DNA of 64,000 nucleotides. Source: JABDMH01 sp965223165 (GTDB lineage: Bacteria; Bacteroidota; Bacteroidia; Chitinophagales; Saprospiraceae). The stretch is taken from assembly GCA_965223165.1 (NCBI GenBank), contig CBDCVQ010000019.1, positions 434,001 to 498,000 of the forward strand, read 5' to 3'. The position numbers and the translations under genes were made by a program. The number at the start of each line of letters is the position of its first letter. The stretch's first letter is position 1. Positions 52,163-61,473 of this stretch are shown here, in pieces. The notes under the pieces are model-generated. The model searched no databases, was not told where the DNA came from, and saw nothing but the letters and a program-made list of their open reading frames with translations.

Positions 52163-53032
52163 CTACTCATAGCGACAAGCTGTGGGATCGGACTTGACAT
52201 AGTAGCTTTCATAGTTTGATGCGGCAGGATCCATACACCCCTTGAGGTCTCGAATATAGATACGGCGAAAGTCGATGGGCTGCCCTTCACTCTGCAATGC
52301 AATAAATCCTTGCGTCAGAAGCTCGCCGTCTTTTTTAATTGCCGGATCGTATCGCTCCACCACCCCACCTCCGATCTGTGGTTTGGTGTACTGCAGCACC
52401 GTATCGCCATTGATGAGATGGGTCACTAGCGAGTCGCCCAAGACAATGGCCTCGGCCCGCACCCACTGATCGCCGTAATAAGTGTCGGATGAGGAGTTGA
52501 TACAATGACGGGGATCTACCCGCCCCTGAAAAACCACGTCCGTTCCTGGTGAACACATGTTGCCGGTTGGTCGGGCCTTCCCCTCCTCTACCCCAGCCAG
52601 AAATTGCATTTCCACCGAGATGGGCCAGTTCTGCTCCCTTGGCATCGTCTTCGGATCTTGCGAGTGGAACATGACCCCACTGTTGAGTAGGGTGTAGCTG
52701 GGTGCTCCGGGATGGAGCTCTCCGACAAACCGGTATTCGAGTACCAGGTGGAAGTAGCTATAAGGGGTATCGTAGTACAAATGACCAAACCGATCATTGA
52801 AGTCGCCTTCATACTGGTCGTACCTCACCTTGATCATGCCATCCTCCACTCGGAAGGTTTCTCCATGATTGTCTCCCGTCTCATAATGGTGGATCTTGGT
52901 CGTCCAATGATCCAGATCCCTGCCATTAAACATCGGCATCCATCCATCTCCTCCGACGAGCTGGCGGGTGCTGCTACAACTGCATATGAGGCACAGGCAG
53001 GAACAAAGAAATAAGTGACCAGGGATCGGCAT
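52163..53032 (-). CDS. DUF1080 (3-keto-disaccharide hydrolase-like) lipoprotein
   Basis: A 289-residue exported protein with a Cys-rich signal ('LFLCSCLCLICSCSS'). The DUF1080/LamG-like sandwich shows 'WMPMFNGRDLDHWTTK', 'FRVEDGMIKVRYDQYEG', 'LLNSGVMFHSQDPKTMPREQ', 'WPISVEMQFLAGVEEG' and 'FIALQSEGQPIDFRRIYIRD'. Family members are linked to 3-keto-glycoside cleavage and polysaccharide use. A short C-terminal extension ('DPAASNYESYYVKSDPTAC') resembles a small Cys-containing domain. It is convergent with the SRPBCC gene. Confidence 0.86.
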   Translation of the reverse strand: MPIPGHLFLCSCLCLICSCSSTRQLVGGDGWMPMFNGRDLDHWTTKIHHYETGDNHGETFRVEDGMIKVRYDQYEGDFNDRFGHLYYDTPYSYFHLVLEYRFVGELHPGAPSYTLLNSGVMFHSQDPKTMPREQNWPISVEMQFLAGVEEGKARPTGNMCSPGTDVVFQGRVDPRHCINSSSDTYYGDQWVRAEAIVLGDSLVTHLINGDTVLQYTKPQIGGGVVERYDPAIKKDGELLTQGFIALQSEGQPIDFRRIYIRDLKGCMDPAASNYESYYVKSDPTACRYE

Positions 53033-53087
53033 GTGATCAGATTTATTCAGATCCGAATGTCTGAAAAATCTGGGAAGGCTCGATGCA

Positions 53088-54083
53088 CTATCTCAACTCC
53101 ACCTGAGCGTACTTTACCTCGGCAGAGGCCAGATCAATATTTTCCAGCAAGTAAATACCTCTGGCAAAGCCCTTCAGATTGATGCGAGTCAGCATCTGGG
53201 AGTTGCGGTAGGGTGTAGTTTCACCATCCGGGTAGGTTAATCGCAACAGTTTTTCCCGTCCGTCCGAACGAACAATTAGATGGGACCTGTCCTTTAGCAC
53301 GATCCTCTCCATCTGTTGCTTATCCTCCGCAAAATCTTCCGATCCCAAGTCGTATCCGTACATTTTGTAGATAATCTGCAGCTGACCTCCCTCCATATCT
53401 GAAAGCGATATCTCACCTCTTTCCTCCCCCGTGGGAATCTGGAACCGCAAGGGTAGATAGCATCTATGATAGGGAGTGAATCTAATCGTATCCAAATGCT
53501 GGACATACTTGCTTTGGCTGTTGATGTACACTTCGTACTCCCTCCGAGGTGACTTCATCATCAAAATGGATGTATCAATCACGGCACCGATCTGTCCCTG
53601 CAGGAGGATCTCGAGTTGATCCATCCCGCTGACACCAGAACGTCGACCATGAGCCCATCTTAGGGCGCTCAATGGAGTGACTGGATACCCCGGCATACTG
53701 TAGCTCCGCTGGATATCACTTTCGTCGATGAGCAAGGTATCCGAGCTTTGCGAAGTGCTCCAAACTGCACCCTCAGCATTAATATGGTTGACGGTGGTTA
53801 CTTCAAAGCGAGTGTGCGCCGACCCGACCAGACCGCCCCTCATGAAGAGTGCCATTTGTTCCACTTTTGACAGACCTGGTACAATACGGTCGCCATACGT
53901 TTCTTTCTCCCTTACTCCATCTGCATCATACGACACGATGAGCACAGTCTCAGGTGCCACCATAACCGTATCGGAAAAGGGCTAGCCGATGATCGGCAGC
54001 ACCAAGCAGACAGGTATAAGGACGACCAGGAGAAATCTAATAAATGCCGTGAGATCCGACGTTGAAGATTGGGATGTGACCAT
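53088..54083 (-). pseudogene. secreted protein of unknown family with in-frame amber codon
   Basis: The frame opens at ATG 54083 with an export signal ('FIRFLLVVLIPVCLVLPIIG'), meets TAG at 53982-53984 and continues in the same frame as 'PFSDTVMVAPETV' and a further 290 residues. The downstream part alone (ATG 53963) would lack a signal, although it looks like an exported beta-rich protein ('TSQSSDTLLIDESDIQRSYS', 'GVSGMDQLEILLQGQ', 'GFARGIYLLENIDLASAEV'). A point nonsense mutation, readthrough or a sequencing error would each explain it. I do not recognise the family. Confidence 0.6.
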
Positions 54084-54193
54084 GACCCTCGTAGATTTAT
54101 GCTGACAGAACCTTCTAAAATTACGGATTTTCGAGGCTCCCCGCTAAGCCGCCCACGAATGCGGTGATTCAATCTATGAGGACGGACCTGGTG

Positions 54194-54619
54194 CTAGGAC
54201 TTACCGCGCTTCTGATATTTCTGGAAGAAATCCCGAACAAGAGCACGAATTTGATTTTCGGTCATGCTGTCGGCTGGCTCCACTGCGAGGACTTTATACT
54301 TCAGTTGGGGGTCCTCGTTGACCTGCTTCTGAAACAACTTTCTTGCTTCACCCGGTCCGCAAATGTAAAGTGCATCCGCAGCATCCACCTGCTTGATCAC
54401 CCGCTGAAAAAAGTCGCTTAATTGCTGTTTTTTTCGAGCTGTCATTTTAGTCTCGGAGACCGCATTTTGGGCCAAGTATTTGGTCGCAGAGCCATATCCT
54501 CCATGGATATTGCCCTCCTCCACGAGTGATTCTATTCTCAAGACCCTCTCCTTCTGTCCAAGATGTACAATGATTGCTTGGCGGCGATCGATCCAAATGC
54601 CTATGTTCTTCGTCATCAC
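54194..54619 (-). CDS. eRF1/BaeRF-like small protein
   Basis: A 141-residue cytoplasmic protein. 'NIGIWIDRRQAIIVHLGQKE' and 'LYICGPGEARKLFQKQVNED' resemble the eRF1-domain-2/pelota-like fold seen in bacterial BaeRF-type proteins, with 'SETKMTARKKQQLSDFFQRV' between them. The GPGEARK-F block is the best sign. The GGQ loop of true release factors is absent, so peptidyl-tRNA hydrolysis is unlikely. It is divergent from the helicase gene. Function is a guess from fold only. Confidence 0.6.
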   Translation of the reverse strand: MMTKNIGIWIDRRQAIIVHLGQKERVLRIESLVEEGNIHGGYGSATKYLAQNAVSETKMTARKKQQLSDFFQRVIKQVDAADALYICGPGEARKLFQKQVNEDPQLKYKVLAVEPADSMTENQIRALVRDFFQKYQKRGKS

Positions 54620-54910
54620 AGCATGCTTTGATTAAGAAATCCTAAGGTATGAGGTTACGGAAAGAGCCAAAGACACCCAATGAGGCGAATCAGACGCGTG
54701 ATTGACTACAGTCACTATTCAGTTTAAGAAAGATTAGAACCACTTGCAAGCTTCCATCGCAGGGATGAAGGCAGTGCAGGTCTTACCAACCTTTGTGCAC
54801 CCCTCGCCCCTCGTCTCCCCGATCTTTGTACCTTGCGACCATTCCGCGAAGCCGCACCTTCCCATTCGAATATTTCGCACAAGCCGACAAGTCAAGAAAA
54901 CGCAGGAGCC

Positions 54911-56659
54911 ATGGAGAATTTTGAGCGATTTGGACTGAATCCCGCCATCCTGTCCTCCATCGATCGACTCGGCTTCAAAGAGCCGACACCGATCCAGCAG
55001 GAGACCATACCACATATGTTGTCCTCGTCGCGGGATCTGATCGCCTTGGCCCAGACGGGTACGGGCAAGACGGCCGCCTTCGGCCTGCCCTTGGTGCAAT
55101 TGACGGATCTGGGTGACCGCCGGGTACAAACACTCATTCTTTGCCCGACACGGGAGCTGTGCCTTCAGATCACCAAGGACCTCCAAGCCTATGCAAAGGA
55201 CTCCCAGGGATTGAGGATCCTGGCGGTGTATGGTGGGGCCGGCATCGGCGGGCAGATCAAGGCACTGCAGAAGGGTGTACACCTCGTGGTAGGGACACCC
55301 GGCAGAGTGAAAGATCTAATAGGTCGAAAAAAGCTAAAACTAGGCACTGTAACTCGGGTCGTGCTAGACGAAGCGGATGAGATGCTAACTATGGGCTTTA
55401 AGGAAGATCTCGATGCCATACTGTCGGCTACTCCGGATGACAAGCAGACGTTGTTGTTCTCAGCTACGATGTCAAAGAAGGTATTGTCCATCACCAACAC
55501 CTATATGGACGATCCCCACCAGATATCGGTGGCCAAAATCAATGCCGGAGCCGACAATGTATCCCACCTCTTCTACATGGCACATGCTCGTGACCGCTAT
55601 GAGGTGTTGAAGCGCATCGCCGACATGAATCCCAAGATATACGGGATCGTATTCTGTCGGACCCGGCGAGATACCAAGGACATTGCCAACAAGCTGATGC
55701 AAGACGGTTACAATGCAGACGCCATTCACGGTGACCTGTCTCAGGCCCAGCGGGAGGAGGTGATGGGCCGATTTCGTAGTAGGCGCTTGCAGATGTTAGT
55801 GGCCACCGATGTGGCGGCAAGGGGCCTGGATGTCGACGACCTCACCCACATCATCAACTATAATCTCCCCGATGATGCCGAAAGCTACACGCACCGTAGC
55901 GGCAGAACCGGTCGGGCCGGCAAAAGCGGGATATCCATTGCCATCGTGCATACCCGCGAGATGAAGAAAATCAGAGAAATCGAACAAAAGTCTGGTGTCT
56001 CATTTCGGCGAGAGATGATCCCGAGTGGGATCGACATCTGCAAAAAGCAGCTTTTTGCGCTGATTGATAAGATCGAACATGTGGAGGTGGACGAGGAGCA
56101 GATAGCTCCTTTCCTACCCTCCATCCTGGGCAAGCTCGAATGGCTGGATCGAGAGCAGCTGATCAAGCACTTCGTCTCCGCAGAGTTCAATCGCTTTCTC
56201 TCCTACTATAGAGGTGCTAAGGACCTTAATGTACAGAAAGGAGATCGATCGGTCAAGGGTAGGCAGATGCGATCTCCCCAGGATCCTACCTTCGGGCGAG
56301 TTTACATTAACCTGGGCACCAAGCACAACCTCCATCCAGCCCGATTGATTGGGATCATCAACCAGGCTTTGCGTTCGGGAGAGGTGGCCATTGGCAAAAT
56401 CGAGATCCTGAAGAAGTTTTCCTTTTTTGAGATTGAAAAGGGGGCACAAGCCGCCGTCGTCAAGGCACTCAACGGGGAGCATTTTGAAGGTGTGACCTTA
56501 CTGGTTGAGCCCTCTCAGCCCAAGTCAGGACTACTGCCTAAGTACCCAAATAAGCGTAAGAAGAAGAAAAAGAAGCGACCCTACGCTTTTGAAGATGGCC
56601 GGAGAGGTGCCGCTCGACATCAAAAGCGAAAGCAAGGCAATCGAAAGAAATCCAAATGA
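54911..56659 (+). CDS. DEAD-box ATP-dependent RNA helicase (DeaD/CsdA-DbpA-like)
   Basis: A 582-residue helicase starting at ATG 54911 ('MENFERFGLNPAILSSI'). Motifs in order: Q motif 'GFKEPTPIQQETIP', I 'AQTGTGKT', Ia 'PTRELCLQ', II 'VLDEADEML', III 'SAT', IV-V 'GIVFCRTRRD' and 'ATDVAARGLDVDD', VI 'HRSGRTGRAGK'. Residues about 455-540 form a DbpA-type RNA-binding domain ('GRVYINLGTKHNLHPARLIG'), followed by a very basic tail ('KRKKKKKKRPYAFED'). It would unwind structured RNA, for example in ribosome assembly or in the cold. It overlaps the nitrilase gene by 4 bp. Confidence 0.93.
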   Translation: MENFERFGLNPAILSSIDRLGFKEPTPIQQETIPHMLSSSRDLIALAQTGTGKTAAFGLPLVQLTDLGDRRVQTLILCPTRELCLQITKDLQAYAKDSQGLRILAVYGGAGIGGQIKALQKGVHLVVGTPGRVKDLIGRKKLKLGTVTRVVLDEADEMLTMGFKEDLDAILSATPDDKQTLLFSATMSKKVLSITNTYMDDPHQISVAKINAGADNVSHLFYMAHARDRYEVLKRIADMNPKIYGIVFCRTRRDTKDIANKLMQDGYNADAIHGDLSQAQREEVMGRFRSRRLQMLVATDVAARGLDVDDLTHIINYNLPDDAESYTHRSGRTGRAGKSGISIAIVHTREMKKIREIEQKSGVSFRREMIPSGIDICKKQLFALIDKIEHVEVDEEQIAPFLPSILGKLEWLDREQLIKHFVSAEFNRFLSYYRGAKDLNVQKGDRSVKGRQMRSPQDPTFGRVYINLGTKHNLHPARLIGIINQALRSGEVAIGKIEILKKFSFFEIEKGAQAAVVKALNGEHFEGVTLLVEPSQPKSGLLPKYPNKRKKKKKKRPYAFEDGRRGAARHQKRKQGNRKKSK

Positions 56660-57600
56660 AAGATCTCAACATCGCCGTAGCACAATTTCAACCAAGCGAT
56701 GGTGACAAGGGGTACAACCTGGGCGTCATGGACAAACTGGTCCGTCAAGCCAAGGATCAAGGGGCTCAAGTCATCAGTTTTCATGAAATGTGCATCACCG
56801 GCTATACACATTGCCAGGATCTCTCGAGGGCCCACCTGATGGACCTCGCTGAGGATCTCACCCAAAGCCCTAGCTGCCAGCATCTGCAGAAGATGGCCGC
56901 CGAGCACGACATGGTCATACTGGCTGGACTGGTGGAGCGCTGTGAAGGCAAACTTTACAATACCTACATCTGTGTCGATGCGTCCGGACTAGTGGCTACC
57001 TACCGTAAACTGCACCCTTTCATCAGTGATTATCTTACACCGGGAGACAAGTATGTCACCTTTGAAATTCATGGTTGGAAATGTGGAATCTTGATCTGCT
57101 ATGACAACAACGTCATTGAAAATGTGCGTGCCACCGCATTGCTGGGTGCGGATATCATTTTCGCACCGCATGTGACGGGCTGCACCCCATCACCCATGCC
57201 GGGACGGGGATACGTGGACGATGGCCTCTGGCAGCAGCGTCGTGAAAACCCCGAGGCTCTGCGAAGAGAATTTGACGGGCCAAAGGGTCGAGCATGGATC
57301 ATGCGATGGCTACCTGCAAGGGCCTATGATAACGGGGTTTATTACATTTTCACCAATCCGATCGGCTACGACGGTGCACATCTCAAGAATGGCAACTCCC
57401 TGATCCTCGATCCCTATGGTGAGGTGCTGAACGAAGTCAGAAGCTTTGATGACGCCGTGGTCACCGCCACCATTACTGCAGACAAGCTCACACTGGCGGG
57501 TGGCCACCGTTACCGAAAGGCCCGCAGGCCAGAACTCTACCGCCATATCATCGGACAAGATCACGCCTCAGAGACCAAACCTGTGTGGAAGACCAAGTAA
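56656..57600 (+). CDS. carbon-nitrogen hydrolase (nitrilase superfamily)
   Basis: A 314-residue amidase. The catalytic triad is Glu44 ('SFHEMCITGY'), Lys118 ('YRKLHPF') and Cys148 ('GILICYDNN'). The 'CYDNNVIEN' variation and an insert near residues 190-215 ('DDGLWQQRRENPEALRREFD') set it apart from N-carbamoylputrescine amidases, though the overall length fits. It hydrolyses an amide or N-carbamoyl group; substrate unknown. It starts inside the last codons of the helicase gene (ATGA overlap). Confidence 0.88.
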   Translation: MKDLNIAVAQFQPSDGDKGYNLGVMDKLVRQAKDQGAQVISFHEMCITGYTHCQDLSRAHLMDLAEDLTQSPSCQHLQKMAAEHDMVILAGLVERCEGKLYNTYICVDASGLVATYRKLHPFISDYLTPGDKYVTFEIHGWKCGILICYDNNVIENVRATALLGADIIFAPHVTGCTPSPMPGRGYVDDGLWQQRRENPEALRREFDGPKGRAWIMRWLPARAYDNGVYYIFTNPIGYDGAHLKNGNSLILDPYGEVLNEVRSFDDAVVTATITADKLTLAGGHRYRKARRPELYRHIIGQDHASETKPVWKTK

Positions 57601-57719
57601 GACCTGCAGCTCGGGGGCGCAAAGCACATTGTCATCACCCAATGCCTCCAGGCCTACAGCGTGTCCGGGCTAGTGCACGCTCTAATCTACTGCAGATCAG
57701 ACCTCAGCATCGCGCCTCG

Positions 57720-58208
57720 TCATCGGATCTTGACTACTTGAAAGGATCCCAATGCCCGCCCATCAGCCGAGATCGTCAATACATATTGCCCGGACGCAAA
57801 TCTTGAGACATCCAAAGAGGCCTCCCTGTCTCCGGCAGAGATCGACCAATTTTGCATCAGCCGACCGGTCAGGTCCGTTAGGATCAGCTGCTTGGCTCGA
57901 TTACCCTCCGGCAGCTCCACGGCCAGCGCTTGGCTTACCGGGTTAGGGAAGACACGGTACCCTTCCAGTTCATCCACTTCTCCGACTGGGGTTACCATTA
58001 AATCTGGCTGATGAAAGCCCTGCGAAAGGTACGTATCCGCGGTTTGGAGCGTGGCAATGACTGCCTCTCCTACCGTCCAGCTCATGAGTAGATCTGAACC
58101 CGCGTAGTCGCCACCTCCTGCAGCCACCACTTGTGGCGACGCACTCTGGGCCTGGACGGATAGGGTAGTGACAAGGAAGGCAATTATCAGGAGAAAATGT
58201 GTTTTCAT
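57720..58208 (-). CDS. T9SS type A sorting-domain protein
   Basis: A 162-residue secreted protein starting at ATG 58208 with a signal peptide ending 'TTLSVQAQ'. The first part ('AGGGDYAGSDLLMSWTVGEA', 'TYLSQGFHQPDL') is a short domain common in Bacteroidota surface proteins. The C-terminal ~75 residues are a Por-secretion tail: 'YRVFPNPVSQALAVELPEG', 'LTDLTGRLMQNW', 'DVSRFASGQYVLTISADG'. Export by the type IX system is expected. The protein is almost only signal, small domain and sorting tail. Confidence 0.88.
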   Translation of the reverse strand: MKTHFLLIIAFLVTTLSVQAQSASPQVVAAGGGDYAGSDLLMSWTVGEAVIATLQTADTYLSQGFHQPDLMVTPVGEVDELEGYRVFPNPVSQALAVELPEGNRAKQLILTDLTGRLMQNWSISAGDREASLDVSRFASGQYVLTISADGRALGSFQVVKIR

Positions 58209-58360
58209 TTCTTGGTCTGTTTTCAGTGGACCGTACGGTTGCGAGGTCCTTTTACAAAATAGGAAGACTTTTAGTTTCATGCTTTATCAAATCACATTGA
58301 GAACGAGCGAAGGGTCGCCCTCCGGAGAGAGCGACCCTAAGTATTTGGGTTTGTTGAATT

Positions 58361-59872
58361 CTAGTGGATGTAGATGGTAACATCTTTTCGAGTTCGGTAG
58401 CCATGGTGGTCCTTGGCAATACAGGTGATGATATAGGTTCCTCGCTGCATATTGTTGAGGGCATAGTCGTGATCTGCGTGTGGCTTGCCCCACTCATAGG
58501 GAGCGTGATTTTCTCGTCGGACCTTCTGGCCGTTGACGTAGAGCTCGCAGTACTGTACACCATGGGGATCGTGGGCATTCACCTTGACGTAGAGGTACTT
58601 GCCAGCTGGGTACGATGATCCGTGGGAGATATTGCTGAAGCTTACCGTTGGTCCCTGGCCACCTCCGCTATGAGGATCGACGTAGATCGTGACTTCTTTA
58701 GTCGTCTTATAGCCGGCCAGATCGGTGCCGATGGCTTTGATCACATAGGTACCTGGCTGCATGTTGTTCAGTGGGTGGTCGTTGTGGCTGTGTGGCTTAC
58801 CCCACTCCCATGGAGACCTGCTCTCTTTGCGAACATAGTGGCCATTGACATACAGTTCGACATACTTCATTCCGTAGCTGCTGTGGGCGTTGCACTTTAC
58901 ATAGAGGTCTTTTCCTTGTGGGAATCGGTCACCATGGGCTATGTTGACAAAGTGCATATTGGGTCCAGGAGTTCCTCCTACATGGTCGATGTGGATGGTG
59001 ATTTCTTTGGCAACCTTGCATCCGTGGTAGTTCTTAGCGATGCATTTGAGGACATAGGTACCAGGCTGCATATTGTTTAACCAGTGGTCGTTGTGGCTGT
59101 GCGGCTTACCCCACTCATAGGGAGCTTTGGTCTCTTTGCGTACAAATTGGCCATTGACATACAGCTCGACGTAGTCGATGCCGCTGGGATCGTGAGCGTC
59201 TACATTGACGTAGAGGTCTTTACCTGCATTGTAGTGAGATCCGTTGGTCGGAGAGTCGAAGTGCACGGTCGGGCAGTTCTGGTGTTGTCCACATTCTTTG
59301 TAGATCGTGATCTTGAATTGGCATGCGGTGCGACCGTATGCGCTAGCATATAGGCGGCCTTCGTCATGACGTAGATCGGCGAGCATGGCATACGTTTCGT
59401 CGACACCATGGGTATTGTTGCTGCTGCGTACATAGCGGAACATTCCATAGTCATTTCTAGCGTGGATGTAGGCATCGGGATTACCATGTATCGGTGTGAT
59501 CACGAGATAATACCTACAATGGGGATCGAGGTAATGCTTGGGCAGCCATACGCTAAACCACTTACCGTGGCTGAGATGGGCGGTGGTTTCCCATAGCTTG
59601 TAGCGGCCGCTTCTTCCTTTGGATTCTCGTCCGAGATCCTCTTCGCTGAGTTGGATCTGCTCGTCGATTTCGGTACTGTCGATGATGAGGGTGGTGTCGG
59701 AATCGGTGGTTTCTTCATCAGAGTCGGTGCCTTCACTCAATTCAGTGGATGGTGTGCTACTCTGACCCATGGATGCAAGAGCATCAAGTTCTTCGAAGTT
59801 GTCCTTTTGACAGGAGGTCATCAGAAAGAGCGAAATCAGGGCTGTCAGAGATAGGATTTGAAAAGTTTTCAT
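58361..59872 (-). CDS. lipoprotein with three Ig-like repeats, His-rich
   Basis: A 503-residue lipoprotein (lipobox 'LFLMTSC'). After an acidic linker rich in Asp, Glu, Ser and Thr (residues about 35-80) comes a domain with 'GKWFSVWLPKHYLDPHCRYY', then three bacterial Ig-like repeats of about 100 residues. Each repeat contains 'YVELYVNGQFVRKE' or a close variant, 'WGKPHSHNDH' or 'WGKPHADHDY', and 'LNNMQPGTYV'. The repeated His-rich loop could bind metal. It is divergent from the sigma-factor gene across 134 bp. Confidence 0.82.
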   Translation of the reverse strand: MKTFQILSLTALISLFLMTSCQKDNFEELDALASMGQSSTPSTELSEGTDSDEETTDSDTTLIIDSTEIDEQIQLSEEDLGRESKGRSGRYKLWETTAHLSHGKWFSVWLPKHYLDPHCRYYLVITPIHGNPDAYIHARNDYGMFRYVRSSNNTHGVDETYAMLADLRHDEGRLYASAYGRTACQFKITIYKECGQHQNCPTVHFDSPTNGSHYNAGKDLYVNVDAHDPSGIDYVELYVNGQFVRKETKAPYEWGKPHSHNDHWLNNMQPGTYVLKCIAKNYHGCKVAKEITIHIDHVGGTPGPNMHFVNIAHGDRFPQGKDLYVKCNAHSSYGMKYVELYVNGHYVRKESRSPWEWGKPHSHNDHPLNNMQPGTYVIKAIGTDLAGYKTTKEVTIYVDPHSGGGQGPTVSFSNISHGSSYPAGKYLYVKVNAHDPHGVQYCELYVNGQKVRRENHAPYEWGKPHADHDYALNNMQRGTYIITCIAKDHHGYRTRKDVTIYIH

Positions 59873-60006
59873 CGTAGTGTGATTTGATAATTAAAAAAGC
59901 ATTGAAACACCCTTTATGGATCGAGGCCTGAAAAAGGTTACCGCTCCACGAAGAATTTTTTTCTGCAGGTGGATCATTGTACTTTCACGAGGTGACGTCA
60001 AAGACC

Positions 60007-60594
60007 ATGAACACGGCCGTCTATAGCGATCAGGACTATATAGAAGGCATAAAGAACAGCGACAATAGAGTCTGTCGGGAGATCTACCGGTTGATCCGTC
60101 CGAAGGTGATCAAGCTCTTGCTTAAGCACGGTGCCCAGGAGTCGGAAGCAGAGGATGCCTTCAGCAATAGTATGGTGGCACTGTTTGCCAAAGCACAGAA
60201 AGGGACATTGCTACTCAAGGAGTCGACGAAGTTTGAGACATTCCTCTCAGCGGTCTGCCTGCGTCAACTTTCCAACCTAAGAAAGAAAAATAGTCGCGTC
60301 AACCCGGTAACCAACGAGACCTTGGCCGTATTAAAGGATGACGCACATATGGAGGATGATCTCCTGGATGCGTCGAGATTTAGATTGTTTGTTGAATGCA
60401 TGAAGCGCTTGGACCAAAAGTGTCAGGAAGTATTACACGCCTTTCTGGTGGAGCGCCGATCGATGAAGGAGATCGCCGTTCAATTGAGTTCAACAGAGGG
60501 ATTCGCTAAAAAGAAAAAGTGGTCCTGCCGGAACAAACTCGTCAAGCTGATTCAGGCACATTCAGACTATCAGTCCTTAAAGTTTGCGCTATGA
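60007..60594 (+). CDS. sigma-70 family (ECF-like) RNA polymerase sigma factor
   Basis: A 195-residue sigma factor starting at ATG 60007. The region 2 equivalent covers 'EIYRLIRPKVIKLLLKHGAQ' to 'EDAFSNSMVALFAKAQ' and 'KFETFLSAVCLRQLSNLRKK'; region 4 covers 'MKRLDQKCQEVLHAFLVERR' and 'SMKEIAVQLSSTEGFAKKKK'. Region 1 and most of region 3 are missing, as in ECF types. The ATG at 59977 adds residues without family support. Its stop overlaps the start of a membrane TPR protein by 4 bp, the arrangement of sigma/anti-sigma pairs. Confidence 0.85.
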   Translation: MNTAVYSDQDYIEGIKNSDNRVCREIYRLIRPKVIKLLLKHGAQESEAEDAFSNSMVALFAKAQKGTLLLKESTKFETFLSAVCLRQLSNLRKKNSRVNPVTNETLAVLKDDAHMEDDLLDASRFRLFVECMKRLDQKCQEVLHAFLVERRSMKEIAVQLSSTEGFAKKKKWSCRNKLVKLIQAHSDYQSLKFAL

Positions 60595-61355
60595 CCCAGG
60601 AAGAATTACACGAATACATGGACGCCTACCTGGAAGGCAGTCTCACTAAGGAAGAAAGAGATGCCTTCGAGAAACGTCTGCAGACGGACGCTGCCTTTGC
60701 CGAGCAATTTGAACTGGTGCAGTCACTGGAGTCGTTGATGGCCACCGAGGGACTCTTCGACTTTACCAATTCGATTCAATCCTTGGACGAAGAGTTTGCT
60801 AAAAAAAAGACAGGGAGGATCATCAGTCTGGGGACTCGTAGAGTATTGGCGTTGGCCGCATCCATACTGCTCACCGGCGCTGCTGCGCTGTGGATGTTCA
60901 CCGCCCAACCGTCCTCGGAAAAGCTATTCGCCAGCAACTTTGAGGCTCCCGGACAGCTGCTGTTGGGCGCAGACTTTGGCAACGTACGAGGAGAAGATCC
61001 ACAGACCGCGACCCCGGAAGCGCTGCAAAATGCCCAGCGTCAATTTCAATCGGGGGATTATGCGGCAGCCACTGCCACCCTGCAGTCGCTCCTATCCAAC
61101 GCCGATGCCTCCCAGTCGGCGGAGCTAAACTATCACCTGGGCGTATTGCAGTTGATGCAGGATCAGCCGGCACTGGCCCTGACCCACTTTCAAGCTGCCG
61201 GCAACTACAATCCGACGGGCTCCAGCTGGCACCAGGCGCTGACCTTGATCAAGCTGGATCGGCGCGACGAGGCCGTTCCTTTGCTTGAGGCGCTGGCCCA
61301 CCGTCCCAATCCGTATCAGCCTGATGCCGAGCGTCTGCTGCGGCGTATCAACTAA
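60591..61355 (+). CDS. anti-sigma-like membrane protein with TPR domain
   Basis: A 254-residue protein starting at ATG 60591, overlapping the sigma-factor stop. The N-terminal ~75 residues ('EELHEYMDAYLEGSLTKEER') look like the helical sigma-binding part of anti-sigma factors. One transmembrane helix lies at about residues 83-103 ('RRVLALAASILLTGAAALW'). The outer part has TPR-like repeats ('ALQNAQRQFQSGDYAAATAT', 'ELNYHLGVLQLMQDQPALAL', 'WHQALTLIKLDRRDEAVPLL'). It probably holds the sigma factor at the membrane; that role is inferred from layout. Confidence 0.8.
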   Translation: MTQEELHEYMDAYLEGSLTKEERDAFEKRLQTDAAFAEQFELVQSLESLMATEGLFDFTNSIQSLDEEFAKKKTGRIISLGTRRVLALAASILLTGAAALWMFTAQPSSEKLFASNFEAPGQLLLGADFGNVRGEDPQTATPEALQNAQRQFQSGDYAAATATLQSLLSNADASQSAELNYHLGVLQLMQDQPALALTHFQAAGNYNPTGSSWHQALTLIKLDRRDEAVPLLEALAHRPNPYQPDAERLLRRIN

Positions 61356-61473
61356 TGTATCCGGTCGCTGCTCGACGGCTGCACGGTCGCAGCACGGGCG
61401 TGGTATCTAGGGTGGTACACGGAGACACCTGCTTTGCGGGTTTGCGCACTGCGGCGGGAGAGGCTTGAAAAAC

